Source of the DNA: an uncultured Elusimicrobia bacterium
GTDB lineage: Bacteria; Elusimicrobiota; Elusimicrobia; Elusimicrobiales; UBA9959
Length of the DNA: 64,000 nucleotides
Assembly: GCA_903879915.1 (NCBI GenBank)
Contig: CAIRNJ010000055.1
Coordinates: forward strand, 1 to 64,000
Direction: 5' to 3'
Below are positions 26,322 through 37,829 of this stretch, one piece after another (position 1 is the stretch's first letter; each line of letters opens with the position of its first letter). Both the position numbers and the translations under genes were made by a program. The notes under the pieces were generated by a model. The model ran no database searches and had not been told where the DNA came from. It worked only from the letters and a program-made list of their open reading frames with translations.

Positions 26322-29300
26322 TTATTTCTGCAGTTTATCGCCGATGTTCTTCACCGCGGGGTCCAGTTTGGCGGCCTTGTCGGCGAACGTCTTCACGTCG
26401 TCCTTTTTGCCCTGTTTGTCGGCGGTCCGCGCCAGGTTCAGCCAGATCTCGGCGTCGTAGGGGTCGGCCTTGGCCGCGGCGAAATACTTTTCGTTCGCCG
26501 CCTCGTACCTGCCCTGCTGGTACGCCATGTTGCCCAGGTTGTTGAGCGCGGCAGCGTTGAAAGGCTCTTTCTCCAGCACTTTGGCGAACGACCTCTCCGC
26601 GTCGGCGGTCTCGCCCTGCTTGGCGGCCAGTATGCCCAGGTTAAGGTTGGCGTCCAGGTCGTCGGGGTTCTCCAGCAGCACGCGCCCGAAGTATTCCTTG
26701 AAGTAATTGTAGCGCGCCTTCAGCAGGGCGGCCACGCTGCCCTGCACCCTGGCCAGGAATCTGTCCCTGTCGGGATAGCTCTCGTCCGTGGTCGTTTCGG
26801 GCAGCGTCACCGGCTCGAACTCGGCCCAGGATTTCCTGACCTCTATCACGTGCACGTCCGCTTCGTTCTGACGGTAGAAGTCGGCCGCGTGCTTGATGGC
26901 GTCGTAAAGGTCCTTGCCCACCATGGTGACCTCGAGCCCCACCCAGTAAGTGTTCTCGTACTTTATAAGGTACTCGGCCGGCAGCCCCGCGTCGCGCGGG
27001 TCCGTGGCGCCGGTGTCGAACATCATGGAAATGTGGGCCGGGTAATCCAGCAGGGCCGTGCGCACGCCCGACGCCTCGAAGATGGCCGCGAACAGCGCGG
27101 TCAGGTCGTCGCAGTCCCCGCTCTTGAGCTTCAGCGTGGTGCGCGGGAACTGCACCGTGTCCAGCACGAGTTCCTTGGTGGACTTGAGCACCGAGTACGG
27201 GTTCACCGGGTCGGCCAGGTAGCTGAGGCCCTTCTCTCCCAGCGCCTCCCAGACCATCAGCGCGGTAACGATGTTCTCGTTGAGGTCGGAGGCCGCCTCC
27301 TCGGTCTTGCTCTTTTCGTTGAGCGCGAAGCGGCTGAAGCCGAACACCGGGGTGTCCTTCGGGGTTATGAAGTTGGCCAGCCGGGCCGGCTTGTCCCAGA
27401 CTATGGCGTTCTTCGAAAGCATCTTTATGGGCCTATTGAGCGTGGCGGTTTTCTCCGCCCCGTCCTGGTACCAGGTTACCGTGAGCTGGCACTGCACGGG
27501 TGTATCCTCGGTGATGCCCAGCACCCGGTTATTGAGCGTGGCCATGATATCCACCTCGGCCTTGGAATGCGGGGCGATGGAGCCCTCCACTATGGCGTCC
27601 GTGGGGAAGTCCATAAAATCCCGCAGGAAGAAGGAGACCTTCACGTTGCTGAATTCGTTGTTCGTGTTGTTCTGTATGCCGATGCGGCCCAGCGGATTTT
27701 TAAGGTAATGCTTATAGTTCGCCGAGAACACGAAGTTCAGCTCTCCGGGGAGTATTTCCATCGGGGCCAGGTTCTTATTGTCCGCCGCCGGTTTGGCCTT
27801 GGGGGCCTCAGGGCCCTGGAAATAGACCACGGCGGGGGCGGACAGGCCGCCCCTGACCCCGCTCACCGAAACGCCGGCCGCGTAGTAATAATAGGTGGTA
27901 TCCGGAGCCAGCCCGGTATCGGACAGCTTAGTTTCCGTAGAGGCCCCTACCTCCTGAAGCTCGCCTTTTTCGCCGGCCGCCCTGTAAACCTTGACCCCGC
28001 TGGTCCAGGCGTTGGGCCGCGCGGTCCAGGACAGGTCAACTCTGGTCTTGCCGGCCTCCGCCTTCAGCGCCGCGGGCGCCTCGGGCAGATAGCTGATATC
28101 GAAAGCAACTATCCGCGCGTTCTCCAGGTCGGAGATATAGACGCGGTCGTTGCGGAACGCCAGGTTCTGCGGCGTCCAGAGCTCGCGCTCGCCGCGGCCC
28201 TTGGCGAAGAAGCTCGCCGTGAATTTGCCGGCGGCGTCGAAGATCTTCACGTTGTAGCTGCCCTTGTCCAGGACATAGAAAAAACCTTTATTGTCGTAGA
28301 TCAGCGCGGCCGGGTCCTGCAGGCTCCCGGAGTCGTCCCACGCGCGCAGGAATTTCCCCATGGCGTCGGTCACTATCACCTTCTTCAGCACGGAGTCCAG
28401 GATGTAGACGTTCTTGTTCTCGTCGCAGCGCACCGCCACCGGGCTCATCAGCGTGATATCCCCGAACACCGGGCCCGCGGAGAACAGGAACATGCCGTCG
28501 GGACTGAACGCCTTTATTCTCTTGTTCTTGTTGTCGGCCACATAGATGTTGCCTTTGGAGTTAACGGCCACCGAGACGGGGTTCCTGAACTGACCTTCGT
28601 CCGAGCCGCTTTCGCCGAACATGTTGGAATAAGTGCCGTCGGGATTGAAGATCTGCACGCGGTCGTTGCCGGAATCCGCCACGTAGATCATGCCTTTGGG
28701 ACCCACGAAGATGCCGCGCGGGTTCTTCACCTGGCCCTGCGCCGAGCCGGCCTTGACCAGCGTTCTTTTAGTATCGCTGGAGAACAGCACGATCTCCCTG
28801 GTCTCCGGCAGGTAGGCTACGATGCTGTTGTCCGGCGTCACGGCGAAAACTTCGGCTTTGAACGGATATTTCGCGGCCGGCCCTTTTACGGTGAACCGGT
28901 CCAGCACCGGCGCCCGCTCCAGCCTTACGCCGCCCTCGGCGCTCTCCAGCCGTATGGACACCACCTTCTTGTTCTCCTCGTCGCACAGGTACAGGATGCC
29001 GGCCTCGTCTATGGCGATGTCGGTCAGCTTCTTGAACTCGCTCTTGCCTTTGCCCCGGGTGCCGAAAGTCCCTATCACCTCGCCCGAGCCGGCCATTTCC
29101 CGCACTTTGCCCTCTTTGGCGTTTATGGTGTAAATGGTCCCGTTCAGGTCCGGGGTGGCCCCGTCGTTGGCCATGGGGTATTCCTTAATGAGCCTGCCCG
29201 TCCGGTCATACTTCTGCAGCAGGGCCTTGCCCGGGTCGGAGACGTACACGTCCCCGGAATAGCTCAGCTCTATCTTGGCCGGTTCGAGCTTCGTCAGCCC

Positions 29301-29795
29301 GTCGGCCCTGCCCGCCGGGAAGCCGTAGAGATAGACGCCGTCGGAGTTGAAAACGTCCACGCGCGAATTGCCGGTATTGGAAACGTACACCCTGTCGTCC
29401 GGCCCGTAAGCCACGCCGCGCGGCCCGGCGAGCTGCCCGGGCGCCTCGCCTTCCCCCGCGAAAGCCCACAGCGCCCTGCCTTCGGCGTCGAACACGACTA
29501 TCCGTGAATTGCCGGTGTCCGCCACGTAGAGGCGGCCGCCGCCGAACGCCAGGGCCTGGGGCCCTTTCAGGCCGCCTTCGGCTTTCCTGAGCAGTTTCCC
29601 GTCCGCGTCGAAAATAAAGATGCAGTTGGCCTTGGCGTCCGCCACGTAGGTGCGGCCCTGCGCCACGGCAACGGCCGAGAGCTTCATGAAAGCCGGGTTC
29701 AGCATCTGGCTCCTGAACTCTATTTTTTCATAAGCGCCGGCGCCGGCCGCCGAAAAAGCCAGTACTGCGAAAAAGATAAAAGCGCGATTGGACAT
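26322..29795 (-). CDS. 1157-aa exported NHL-propeller / FN3 / transglutaminase-like / TPR protein
   Basis: A signal peptide (NRAFIFFAVLAFSAAGAGA) is followed by two NHL-repeat beta-propellers (about 35-275 and 300-585). Repeats have the form G-x-(I/L)-Y-V-A-D-x-x-N-x-R-(I/V), e.g. GRLYVADTGNSRIVVFD, MIYVADSGNDRVQIF and NIYVADNKNKRIKAF. An FN3 domain follows (about 590-670, APDTTYYYYAAGVSVSGVRG), then an Ig-like region (~700-840), a transglutaminase-like domain (~880-1010) with KSGDCDDLTALFAAIFEASG supplying Cys and AHISMMF supplying His, and C-terminal TPRs (~1045-1140). GGAGG precedes the ATG. The combination suggests a large periplasmic or surface scaffold that binds polymers and processes or crosslinks protein; each domain is recognised, the joint function is not. 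Confidence 0.85.
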   Translation of the reverse strand: MSNRAFIFFAVLAFSAAGAGAYEKIEFRSQMLNPAFMKLSAVAVAQGRTYVADAKANCIFIFDADGKLLRKAEGGLKGPQALAFGGGRLYVADTGNSRIVVFDAEGRALWAFAGEGEAPGQLAGPRGVAYGPDDRVYVSNTGNSRVDVFNSDGVYLYGFPAGRADGLTKLEPAKIELSYSGDVYVSDPGKALLQKYDRTGRLIKEYPMANDGATPDLNGTIYTINAKEGKVREMAGSGEVIGTFGTRGKGKSEFKKLTDIAIDEAGILYLCDEENKKVVSIRLESAEGGVRLERAPVLDRFTVKGPAAKYPFKAEVFAVTPDNSIVAYLPETREIVLFSSDTKRTLVKAGSAQGQVKNPRGIFVGPKGMIYVADSGNDRVQIFNPDGTYSNMFGESGSDEGQFRNPVSVAVNSKGNIYVADNKNKRIKAFSPDGMFLFSAGPVFGDITLMSPVAVRCDENKNVYILDSVLKKVIVTDAMGKFLRAWDDSGSLQDPAALIYDNKGFFYVLDKGSYNVKIFDAAGKFTASFFAKGRGERELWTPQNLAFRNDRVYISDLENARIVAFDISYLPEAPAALKAEAGKTRVDLSWTARPNAWTSGVKVYRAAGEKGELQEVGASTETKLSDTGLAPDTTYYYYAAGVSVSGVRGGLSAPAVVYFQGPEAPKAKPAADNKNLAPMEILPGELNFVFSANYKHYLKNPLGRIGIQNNTNNEFSNVKVSFFLRDFMDFPTDAIVEGSIAPHSKAEVDIMATLNNRVLGITEDTPVQCQLTVTWYQDGAEKTATLNRPIKMLSKNAIVWDKPARLANFITPKDTPVFGFSRFALNEKSKTEEAASDLNENIVTALMVWEALGEKGLSYLADPVNPYSVLKSTKELVLDTVQFPRTTLKLKSGDCDDLTALFAAIFEASGVRTALLDYPAHISMMFDTGATDPRDAGLPAEYLIKYENTYWVGLEVTMVGKDLYDAIKHAADFYRQNEADVHVIEVRKSWAEFEPVTLPETTTDESYPDRDRFLARVQGSVAALLKARYNYFKEYFGRVLLENPDDLDANLNLGILAAKQGETADAERSFAKVLEKEPFNAAALNNLGNMAYQQGRYEAANEKYFAAAKADPYDAEIWLNLARTADKQGKKDDVKTFADKAAKLDPAVKNIGDKLQK

Positions 29796-29910
29796 GCTGC
29801 CTCCAGGGAGATACTCTGCTTGTGGTATTTTATTATATTTAGACGCGCGAAAGGAAAGGGCCGCTATTTCGCGTATTATATTTGCTTATAACCCGTTAAG
29901 GAAAAGATTC

Positions 29911-29939
29911 TTGCCTTGCTGGCGCTAATTACCTAATAT
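29911..29939 (+). promoter_or_regulatory. Sigma-70-type promoter of the sdh operon
   Basis: TTGCCT (29911-29916) and TAATAT (29934-29939) are separated by exactly 17 bases, 83 nt before the sdhC start. This is the best -35/-10 pair in the 226-bp gap between the divergent NHL/TPR gene and sdhC. An additional TATTATATTT run at about 29874 could serve either direction. Confidence 0.6.
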
Positions 29940-30021
29940 ACTCCCATAGGGCCCGGCGGCGGACACTGCCGCTTTACAGGGCGCCGGGCGTATTTTCACG
30001 TCATTCGTTTAGGAGTCAAGT

Positions 30022-30705
30022 ATGGATATCACTTTCATAAAGCGGTTCGCATTTACCTCTATCGGCAGGAAGGCCGTGATGGCCGCCTCGGGCCTGCTGT
30101 TGGGCGCTTTCATGCTGATCCACCTGGCGGAGAACCTGCTGCTGTTCAAGGGCGAAGCCTTCTACAACGGCTGGGTGGATTTCCTGCTCACGAACCCCGT
30201 AACCCCGTTCCTCGAGGCGGCCCTGGCGCTCATTTTCGTGGCGCACATCATAGCCGGCACCTGGGTACGCGTGGAGGACTTCATCAACTCGCCCGGCGGC
30301 TATGAAGCCCGCAAATGGCAGGGCGGCCGCACCATCGGCTCGGCCACCATGCTCTATACCGCCATAGCCATACTGGCCTACCTGGTCTATCACATGCTCA
30401 CTTTCCGCCTGGTGGACCATTCCATGGGCTTTTTTCAGATGGTCACCTCGGCCTTCCGCCGCCCCGTGTTCGTGGCCGTTTACGTGGCCGGCTCGGCGGC
30501 GCTGGCGCTGCACCTCAGCCACGGCATGCAGAGCGCTTTCCAGACCCTGGGCCTGAACCACCCCAAATATACCCCGCTGATCAAGGTCCTCGGCCTGCTC
30601 ACGGCCGTTGCCATGGTAGGCTTCGCGCTGATCTCCCTTTATTATCTGGCCGGCATAGACCTTAAAGCGGCCGAAACGGGCATCGAGATGGTGGTCATAC
30701 AGTAA
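30022..30705 (+). CDS. sdhC: Succinate dehydrogenase/fumarate reductase cytochrome b subunit (type B)
   Basis: A 227-residue single-subunit membrane anchor of the b558 family, with five hydrophobic segments. These subunits hold heme b and the quinone site and anchor the SdhAB dimer. Histidines at the expected segment positions are seen in AFMLIHLAENLLL, FVAHIIAGTW, YLVYHMLTF and LALHLSHGMQSAFQ. The long single anchor with no SdhD places it with the Bacteroidetes/epsilonproteobacterial/Bacillus type B enzymes. AGGAG lies before the ATG; sdhA follows 36 nt later. Confidence 0.92.
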   Translation: MDITFIKRFAFTSIGRKAVMAASGLLLGAFMLIHLAENLLLFKGEAFYNGWVDFLLTNPVTPFLEAALALIFVAHIIAGTWVRVEDFINSPGGYEARKWQGGRTIGSATMLYTAIAILAYLVYHMLTFRLVDHSMGFFQMVTSAFRRPVFVAVYVAGSAALALHLSHGMQSAFQTLGLNHPKYTPLIKVLGLLTAVAMVGFALISLYYLAGIDLKAAETGIEMVVIQ

Positions 30706-30741
30706 CGCGCGGCGCTGCGATCCCAACAGTCGGAGGAAGCT

Positions 30742-32655
<1,914 letters not shown>

Positions 32656-32682
32656 GGCGCGCAGCCGGCCCAGGGAGAATTT

Positions 32683-33453
32683 ATGACGAATAATTCAAAG
32701 AACTTTTCCGTGACCGTGCGCGTCTGGCGGCAGGCCGGGCCCAAAGAGCCGGGCAAGATGGTCTCCTACAAGGTGAAGGACGTCTCGCCGGACACCTCCT
32801 TCCTCGAGATGCTGGACATCCTCAACGACAATCTGCTCAAGGCCGGCGAGCACCCGGTGACTTTTGAAAGCGACTGCCGCGAGGGCATCTGCGGCTCGTG
32901 CGGCCTGGTGATCAACGGCGACGTGCACGGCCCCGACGAGCACTCCACCGTCTGCCAGCTGCACATGCGCAGGTTCAAGAACGGCGACGTGATCACCGTG
33001 GAACCCTGGCGCGTGAAAACTTTCCCCATCCTCAAGGACCTGGCCGTGGACCGCAGCGCGCTGGACCGGGTGATGAAGGCCGGCGGCTTCGTTTCCATCC
33101 CTGTAGGCTCCGCCCAGGACGCCAACGCCATCCCCGTGGAGAAGGACAAGGCCGAAGAGGCCATGGACGCGGCGGCCTGCATAGGCTGCGGCGCCTGCGT
33201 GATAGCCTGCCCCAACGGGGCGGCCATGCTGTTCACCGGCGCGAAGATCTCGCAGCTGGCGCTGCTGCCGCAGGGCGGGCCGGAAAGGGCGCGGCGCGCG
33301 CTGGGCATGGTGGAAGCCATGGACCGCGAAGGCTTCGGCAACTGTTCCAACGAATACGAATGCGAAGCGGTCTGCCCCAAAGAAGTGAAAGTGGCCAACA
33401 TCGCCCGCATGAACCGGGAATTCCTGCTGGCGAACCTGGCCTCGAAACGCTGA
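32683..33453 (+). CDS. sdhB: Succinate dehydrogenase/fumarate reductase iron-sulfur subunit
   Basis: A 256-residue subunit carrying electrons from FAD to the membrane heme. Three clusters are visible: [2Fe-2S] in SDCREGICGSCGLVING plus TVCQLHM; [4Fe-4S] in CIGCGACVIACPNG; and the third cluster in CSNEYECEAVCPKEV. Length and order match type B SdhB. GGGAG precedes the ATG and sdhA ends 27 nt upstream. Confidence 0.97.
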   Translation: MTNNSKNFSVTVRVWRQAGPKEPGKMVSYKVKDVSPDTSFLEMLDILNDNLLKAGEHPVTFESDCREGICGSCGLVINGDVHGPDEHSTVCQLHMRRFKNGDVITVEPWRVKTFPILKDLAVDRSALDRVMKAGGFVSIPVGSAQDANAIPVEKDKAEEAMDAAACIGCGACVIACPNGAAMLFTGAKISQLALLPQGGPERARRALGMVEAMDREGFGNCSNEYECEAVCPKEVKVANIARMNREFLLANLASKR

Positions 33454-33494
33454 GCGCGGCCGGGCGCGGGCGGCCGCGTTCTCCGCGAGCTTCA

Positions 33495-34574
33495 ATGAAC
33501 AACAGGTATCATCTTTTTCTGCCTGCGGCGCTGCTCCTCGCGGCCTGCTCGTCCCTGCCCAGGGCCGAAAAGATACAGAAGCCGCCATGGCTGGCGGTGG
33601 ACGTGGACCACCACGAAACGCTTGGCGAATTCCTGGTGATCACCCCTTCGTTCAAGATCCTCCTGCCCGAGACCACCGAAGAGCGGCGCGCCTACCTTGA
33701 AGCCCAGGTGGCCGACCTGGACAGGACGAAGCTTTACAAGTACAACAGCTACGGCGCCGACAGGACCATCGTTACCAACGACGCGAAAAGCGTGGCCGAA
33801 GAGCTGGCCCGTTACGGCAAGACCGCGAAAGTCGTTCCGGCGGCGCTCACTATCTCCGCCAAGTACTTCTCCGGAAAAAAGCCGCGCATAGTGCTCACCG
33901 CCGCGCCCAATATCCTCGACGAGGACGGCACGCTGCATTTCTCGCTCGACGAACAGACCGCCCCCGGCGGGCCGAAAGCCGCGCCCAGAACCCCGGCGGC
34001 CCCGGCAGAACCCGCCCCGGTCACCGCCAAAGAAAAAGCCGCCGCCATACGCGCCTACCTGCTTGGCAAATACGGCAAGACAGCCAGGCTTAAAAGGAGC
34101 GGGACGGTGACCAGCGCCGCGGGCAAGCCGCTGGCCCTGGTGGAAGCCGAGCTCACGTTCTTCCTTGAAACCGCCAGGATGACCGTCAACGGAAGCGTCA
34201 AGAACCTGGGCGGCCAGAAGATGTGGGCGACCTTCTACCTGCCGCAGCTAACCTACCACAAGGGCAGGGACTGGTTCACGTTCTCCTCCCGCCAGTTCAC
34301 CGACTCCCTCAAGGGCGAGGAACTGAAGCCTTACCTTATCTCCTCCGGGTCAGAAAAGAAATTCCAGTTCACCACCGACCCCGAGCTGCAGGTGCTGGTC
34401 TACGACGCCGCCCAGAACAGGATAGCGGCGCATAACGCGTTCCCGTCAAAGGACGACGACGACCTGCTCAAGCTGGAGATCCTGGAAAAATACCTGGCCG
34501 ACAGCCCGGACGTAAGGTTCGAGGTGTTCCCCAACAAGCTTATCTGCGCGGACTGCGGCGTCAGACTGTACTGA
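33495..34574 (+). CDS. Predicted lipoprotein between sdhB and fumarase (359 aa)
   Basis: I start it at ATG 33495, which gives a lipobox (LLLAACSSLP, near residue 16) and leaves a 41-nt gap after sdhB; the longer in-frame reading would run back through sdhB. The mature protein is alpha/beta with a central Ala/Pro linker (about 155-180). It shows FYLPQLTYHKGRDWFTFSSRQFTDSL and ends in a Cys pair, ICADCGVRLY. I do not recognise the family. It is 9 nt upstream of the fumarase gene. The position inside a TCA operon may be incidental or may mean a cell-envelope partner; nothing in the sequence decides. Confidence 0.72.
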   Translation: MNNRYHLFLPAALLLAACSSLPRAEKIQKPPWLAVDVDHHETLGEFLVITPSFKILLPETTEERRAYLEAQVADLDRTKLYKYNSYGADRTIVTNDAKSVAEELARYGKTAKVVPAALTISAKYFSGKKPRIVLTAAPNILDEDGTLHFSLDEQTAPGGPKAAPRTPAAPAEPAPVTAKEKAAAIRAYLLGKYGKTARLKRSGTVTSAAGKPLALVEAELTFFLETARMTVNGSVKNLGGQKMWATFYLPQLTYHKGRDWFTFSSRQFTDSLKGEELKPYLISSGSEKKFQFTTDPELQVLVYDAAQNRIAAHNAFPSKDDDDLLKLEILEKYLADSPDVRFEVFPNKLICADCGVRLY

Positions 34575-34583
34575 GGTGCTGCC

Positions 34584-36215
34584 ATGGAAAAAACCGGTTC
34601 GGCCTTCACTTACCACGAACTTTTCGAAATGGAGCGCCCCGCGCCCGAATTCCGCCTGCTGTCCTCCGGCGGGGTCAGAACTATCGAAGCCGGAGGCAGG
34701 GAGGTCCTCGAGGTAGCTCCCGAAGCTTTGGCGAACCTGGCCCGGGAGGCGTTCAGGGACGTTTCGTTCCTGCTGCGCCGGAAACACAATGAACAGGTGG
34801 CCGCTATTTTCTCCGACCCCGAAGCGTCCGAAAACGATAAGTTCATGGCTTTCTGCCTGCTGGACAACGCCGCCATTTCCGCGGGCTTCGAACTGCCTTT
34901 CTGCCAGGACACCGGCACCGCCACCGTGGTGGCGAAGAAGGGCGAGCAGGTCTGGACCCGCTCCAACGACGAGGAAGCCCTCGCCCGCGGCATCCGGGAA
35001 GCCTACACCGGCGAGAACCTGCGCTACTCCCAGACGCTGGCGCTGGACATGTACAAAGAAAGGAATTCCGGCGACAACCTGCCCGCGCAGATAGATATTT
35101 ATTCCAGGCCGGGCCTGGCCTACGACTTCCTTTTCGTGGCCAAGGGCGGCGGTTCGGCCAACAAGACCATGCTCTTCCAGGAGACCAAGGCCACGCTGAC
35201 CCCGGAAAAGCTCAAGCCTTTCCTGGTAGAAAAAATGAGGTCGCTGGGCACCGCCGCCTGCCCGCCCTACCACGTTGTTTTCGTGATAGGCGGCACTTCG
35301 GCGGAAATGTGCCTGAAGACCGTAAAGCTGGCCTCCACCGGCTACCTGGACGGCCTGCCCTGCGACCCCGGCAGTACCGGCCGCGCTTTCCGGGACATCG
35401 CGCTGGAGACCCAATTACAGGCCGCCGCGCGGGAGCTGGGCTACGGCGCGCAGTTCGGCGGCAAATGCTTCGCCCACGATGTCCGCGTGATACGCCTGCC
35501 GCGCCACGGCGCCTCGGCGCCCGTAGGCATGGGCGTGTCCTGCTCCGCCGACAGGAATATCCTGGCCCGCGTAGACAAGGACGGCGCGTGGCTGGAGAAA
35601 CTGGACCGCGATCCCGGCAGCCTCATCCCGCGCGAGGTCAGGGCGCGCTTCTCCTCCTGCGCGGGCTGCGTCAGCGTCGACCTGAACCGCCCCATGCCGG
35701 CGGTGAGGGCCGAACTTTCAAAACATCCGATAGGGACCAGGCTCGCGCTCAGCGGCCGCATAGTGGTGGCGAGGGACCTGGCTCACGCCCGCTTCAAGGA
35801 ACTGCTGGACGGCGGCGGGCAATTGCCGGAGTACCTGAAGAAACACCCGGTCTATTACGCGGGCCCGGCCAAACAGCCGGCGGACAAGCCCTCCGGCTCT
35901 TTCGGGCCCACCACGGCCGGCCGCATGGATTCCTACGTGGACCTGCTGCAGGCGAAAGGCGCCTCCCTTATCATGATAGCCAAGGGCAACCGCTCGAAAG
36001 CCGTGACGGAAGCCTGCAGGAGATACGGCGGCTTCTACCTGGGCTCTCCGGGCGGCCCGGCCGCGCTGCTGGCCGAGCGCCACATAAAGAAAGTGGAAAC
36101 GCTGGATTACCCGGAGCTGGGCATGGAGGCGGTGTGGGCCATAGAAGTGGAGGATTTTCCGGCTTTCATACTGGTAGACGATAAAGGCGGGGATTTTTTC
36201 GGGAGCATAAAATGA
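34584..36215 (+). CDS. fumA: Class I (iron-sulfur) fumarate hydratase
   Basis: A 543-residue single-chain class I fumarase that hydrates fumarate to malate with an oxygen-sensitive [4Fe-4S] cluster. Landmarks: [17 protein letters not shown] with a cluster Cys, [43 protein letters not shown] with a second Cys, and [15 protein letters not shown]. The C-terminal beta-subunit-like domain follows: [35 protein letters not shown] and [31 protein letters not shown] lies before the ATG. Its stop overlaps the pilin start by 4 bp. It would act on the fumarate made by SdhABC encoded just upstream. Confidence 0.95.
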   Translation: MEKTGSAFTYHELFEMERPAPEFRLLSSGGVRTIEAGGREVLEVAPEALANLAREAFRDVSFLLRRKHNEQVAAIFSDPEASENDKFMAFCLLDNAAISAGFELPFCQDTGTATVVAKKGEQVWTRSNDEEALARGIREAYTGENLRYSQTLALDMYKERNSGDNLPAQIDIYSRPGLAYDFLFVAKGGGSANKTMLFQETKATLTPEKLKPFLVEKMRSLGTAACPPYHVVFVIGGTSAEMCLKTVKLASTGYLDGLPCDPGSTGRAFRDIALETQLQAAARELGYGAQFGGKCFAHDVRVIRLPRHGASAPVGMGVSCSADRNILARVDKDGAWLEKLDRDPGSLIPREVRARFSSCAGCVSVDLNRPMPAVRAELSKHPIGTRLALSGRIVVARDLAHARFKELLDGGGQLPEYLKKHPVYYAGPAKQPADKPSGSFGPTTAGRMDSYVDLLQAKGASLIMIAKGNRSKAVTEACRRYGGFYLGSPGGPAALLAERHIKKVETLDYPELGMEAVWAIEVEDFPAFILVDDKGGDFFGSIK

Positions 36216-36649
36216 AAAAAAATAACGCGTTCACTCTCATAGAACTGCTGATAGTGGTGGCCATTATAGGCATACTGGCCGCCATCGCCATCCCGAAATT
36301 CTCCGCGCTCGTGGATAAATCCAAGGAGGGCGCCACCAAAGGCGCGATCGCCAGCATCCGCACCGCCCTGTCGGTCTATTACTCGGACAACGAAGGCATC
36401 TTCCCTTCCGACAACCTCTCCATACTTACCAATAGCGGGAAATATTTAACGGACGTCCCCTTCGCCAAGCTCCCGGGCACCGGCCATCAGAACTCCAACG
36501 CCGTCGCCGCCGCCGCGAACGTAGCCGGCCTTATAACGGATACCGGCGGCTGGGCTTACCTGAACAATCCGGCGGACCATGAATGGGGGAAGCTGGCCGT
36601 CAACTGCGAGCATTCTGACTCCGGCGCGGCCGCCTGGAGCACTTTCTAA
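36212..36649 (+). CDS. Type IV pilin-like (prepilin) protein
   Basis: A 145-residue protein with a canonical class III prepilin leader and N-terminal helix: KKNNA then [20 protein letters not shown], including the conserved Glu5 of the mature protein. Position -1 is Ala rather than the usual Gly. The rest (about 35-145) is a short globular head with [16 protein letters not shown] and [20 protein letters not shown], the layout of pseudopilin/GspG-like heads. It would be processed by a prepilin peptidase not found in this window. ATGA overlap with fumarase implies translational coupling. Confidence 0.9.
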   Translation: MKKNNAFTLIELLIVVAIIGILAAIAIPKFSALVDKSKEGATKGAIASIRTALSVYYSDNEGIFPSDNLSILTNSGKYLTDVPFAKLPGTGHQNSNAVAAAANVAGLITDTGGWAYLNNPADHEWGKLAVNCEHSDSGAAAWSTF

Positions 36650-36669
36650 ACAGCCGGCCGCCCCCGCAA

Positions 36670-37785
36670 ATGAAACAGCATCACTTCCTGCCGGTCTTCC
36701 TCGCGCTCATCGCGTCCTATCTCGGCCTGCATTTTTACGCCGCCCGCTGGCTGGTAAAAAGCTTTTCATTAAGCCCTTCCGCGGCCGCCTGGCTGCGCAC
36801 GGCGCTGCTGCTGGCGGCTTTCTTCTCCCCTTTTACCATGTACCTGAAAAGGCAATGGGACTCCCCTGCGCTCGAGCCCCTTTATACCGCCGGCTACGCC
36901 TGGATGGGGATCATCCTGCTGGCCGCTTTTTTCTTCGCCTGCTCCGACCTGGCCTCCGTGCTGCTCAGGCGCGCGCAGGCCGCGGGGACCATCCCCCCCG
37001 CCGCGGTGCTAACGGCGCTGCTTTTCACGCTGGCCTGGGCTTTTTACGGCGGGCTCAAGGCGCCGGCGGTCAAAGAGATCACCGTCCGGCTCAAAGGCCT
37101 GCCGCCCGGCCTGGAAGGCTACAAGATAGCGCAGATCTCGGACATGCACATCGACTCCGCCTGGAAACTGCGCGAATTCGCCGCGCTGGTGGACGAGATA
37201 AACGCGGCCTCTCCGGACCTGGTGCTGATAACCGGCGATCTGATAGATCCCGGCATAACGTGCCAGGAGAACCTGGCCGCGCTGACGGCCAGACTAAAAA
37301 GCCGGCAGGGCGTTTTCGGCTCGCCCGGCAACCATGAATACTATTACGGCCTGGAGAAGGCCATGGGCTGCTACAAAGCCTTCGGGATAACCACGCTGGT
37401 CAACGAGGCCGCCGACCTCAAGGACCTGCGGCTTATCGGCTTCGGGGACATCCATACGGAAAATCTTTCTGGGCCGGAGGTCAGGAGCCTCCTTGAAAAG
37501 TACCGGTCGGACAAGCTGACGGTCATAATGTCGCACCAGCCGGTCTACTACGACCTGATGGCCGGCACCGGGAACTACCTGGTGCTTTCAGGCCATACGC
37601 ACCGGGGCCAGATCTTCCCTTTCCACATCTTCACAAAACTTTTTTACCGTTATTTTTACGGGCTCTACCGCATCAAGGACAGCGTTTTTTACGTAACCTC
37701 AGGCGCGGGCACCTGGGGCCCGCCCATGCGCTGGCTGGCGCCCGCGGAGGTCCCGGTAATAACGCTCCTGGGCGCGGAAAAATAA
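36670..37785 (+). CDS. Membrane-anchored metallophosphoesterase (YkuE-like)
   Basis: A 371-residue protein. Four hydrophobic segments fill the first ~130 residues, then a calcineurin-like phosphoesterase domain with all metal-site motifs: IAQISDMHIDSAW, LITGDLIDP, GSPGNHEYYYG and LVLSGHTHRGQIFPF. Homologues act on lipid or nucleotide pyrophosphates at the membrane (YkuE, UDP-diacylglucosamine-type relatives). It starts 21 nt after the pilin and ends a seven-gene rightward run starting at sdhC. Substrate not determined. Confidence 0.88.
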   Translation: MKQHHFLPVFLALIASYLGLHFYAARWLVKSFSLSPSAAAWLRTALLLAAFFSPFTMYLKRQWDSPALEPLYTAGYAWMGIILLAAFFFACSDLASVLLRRAQAAGTIPPAAVLTALLFTLAWAFYGGLKAPAVKEITVRLKGLPPGLEGYKIAQISDMHIDSAWKLREFAALVDEINAASPDLVLITGDLIDPGITCQENLAALTARLKSRQGVFGSPGNHEYYYGLEKAMGCYKAFGITTLVNEAADLKDLRLIGFGDIHTENLSGPEVRSLLEKYRSDKLTVIMSHQPVYYDLMAGTGNYLVLSGHTHRGQIFPFHIFTKLFYRYFYGLYRIKDSVFYVTSGAGTWGPPMRWLAPAEVPVITLLGAEK

Positions 37786-37810
37786 CGGGCCGCCCGCCCG
37801 TTCCCATACA
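37784..37810 (+). terminator. Possible weak terminator
   Basis: AACGGGC / GCCCGTT with a five-base loop begins at the metallophosphoesterase stop codon and is followed by a T-rich stretch (TATTTTTGT at about 37810-37819). It lies between two convergent genes. Confidence 0.45.
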
Positions 37811-37829
37811 TATTTTTGTCAGGAGCTCT

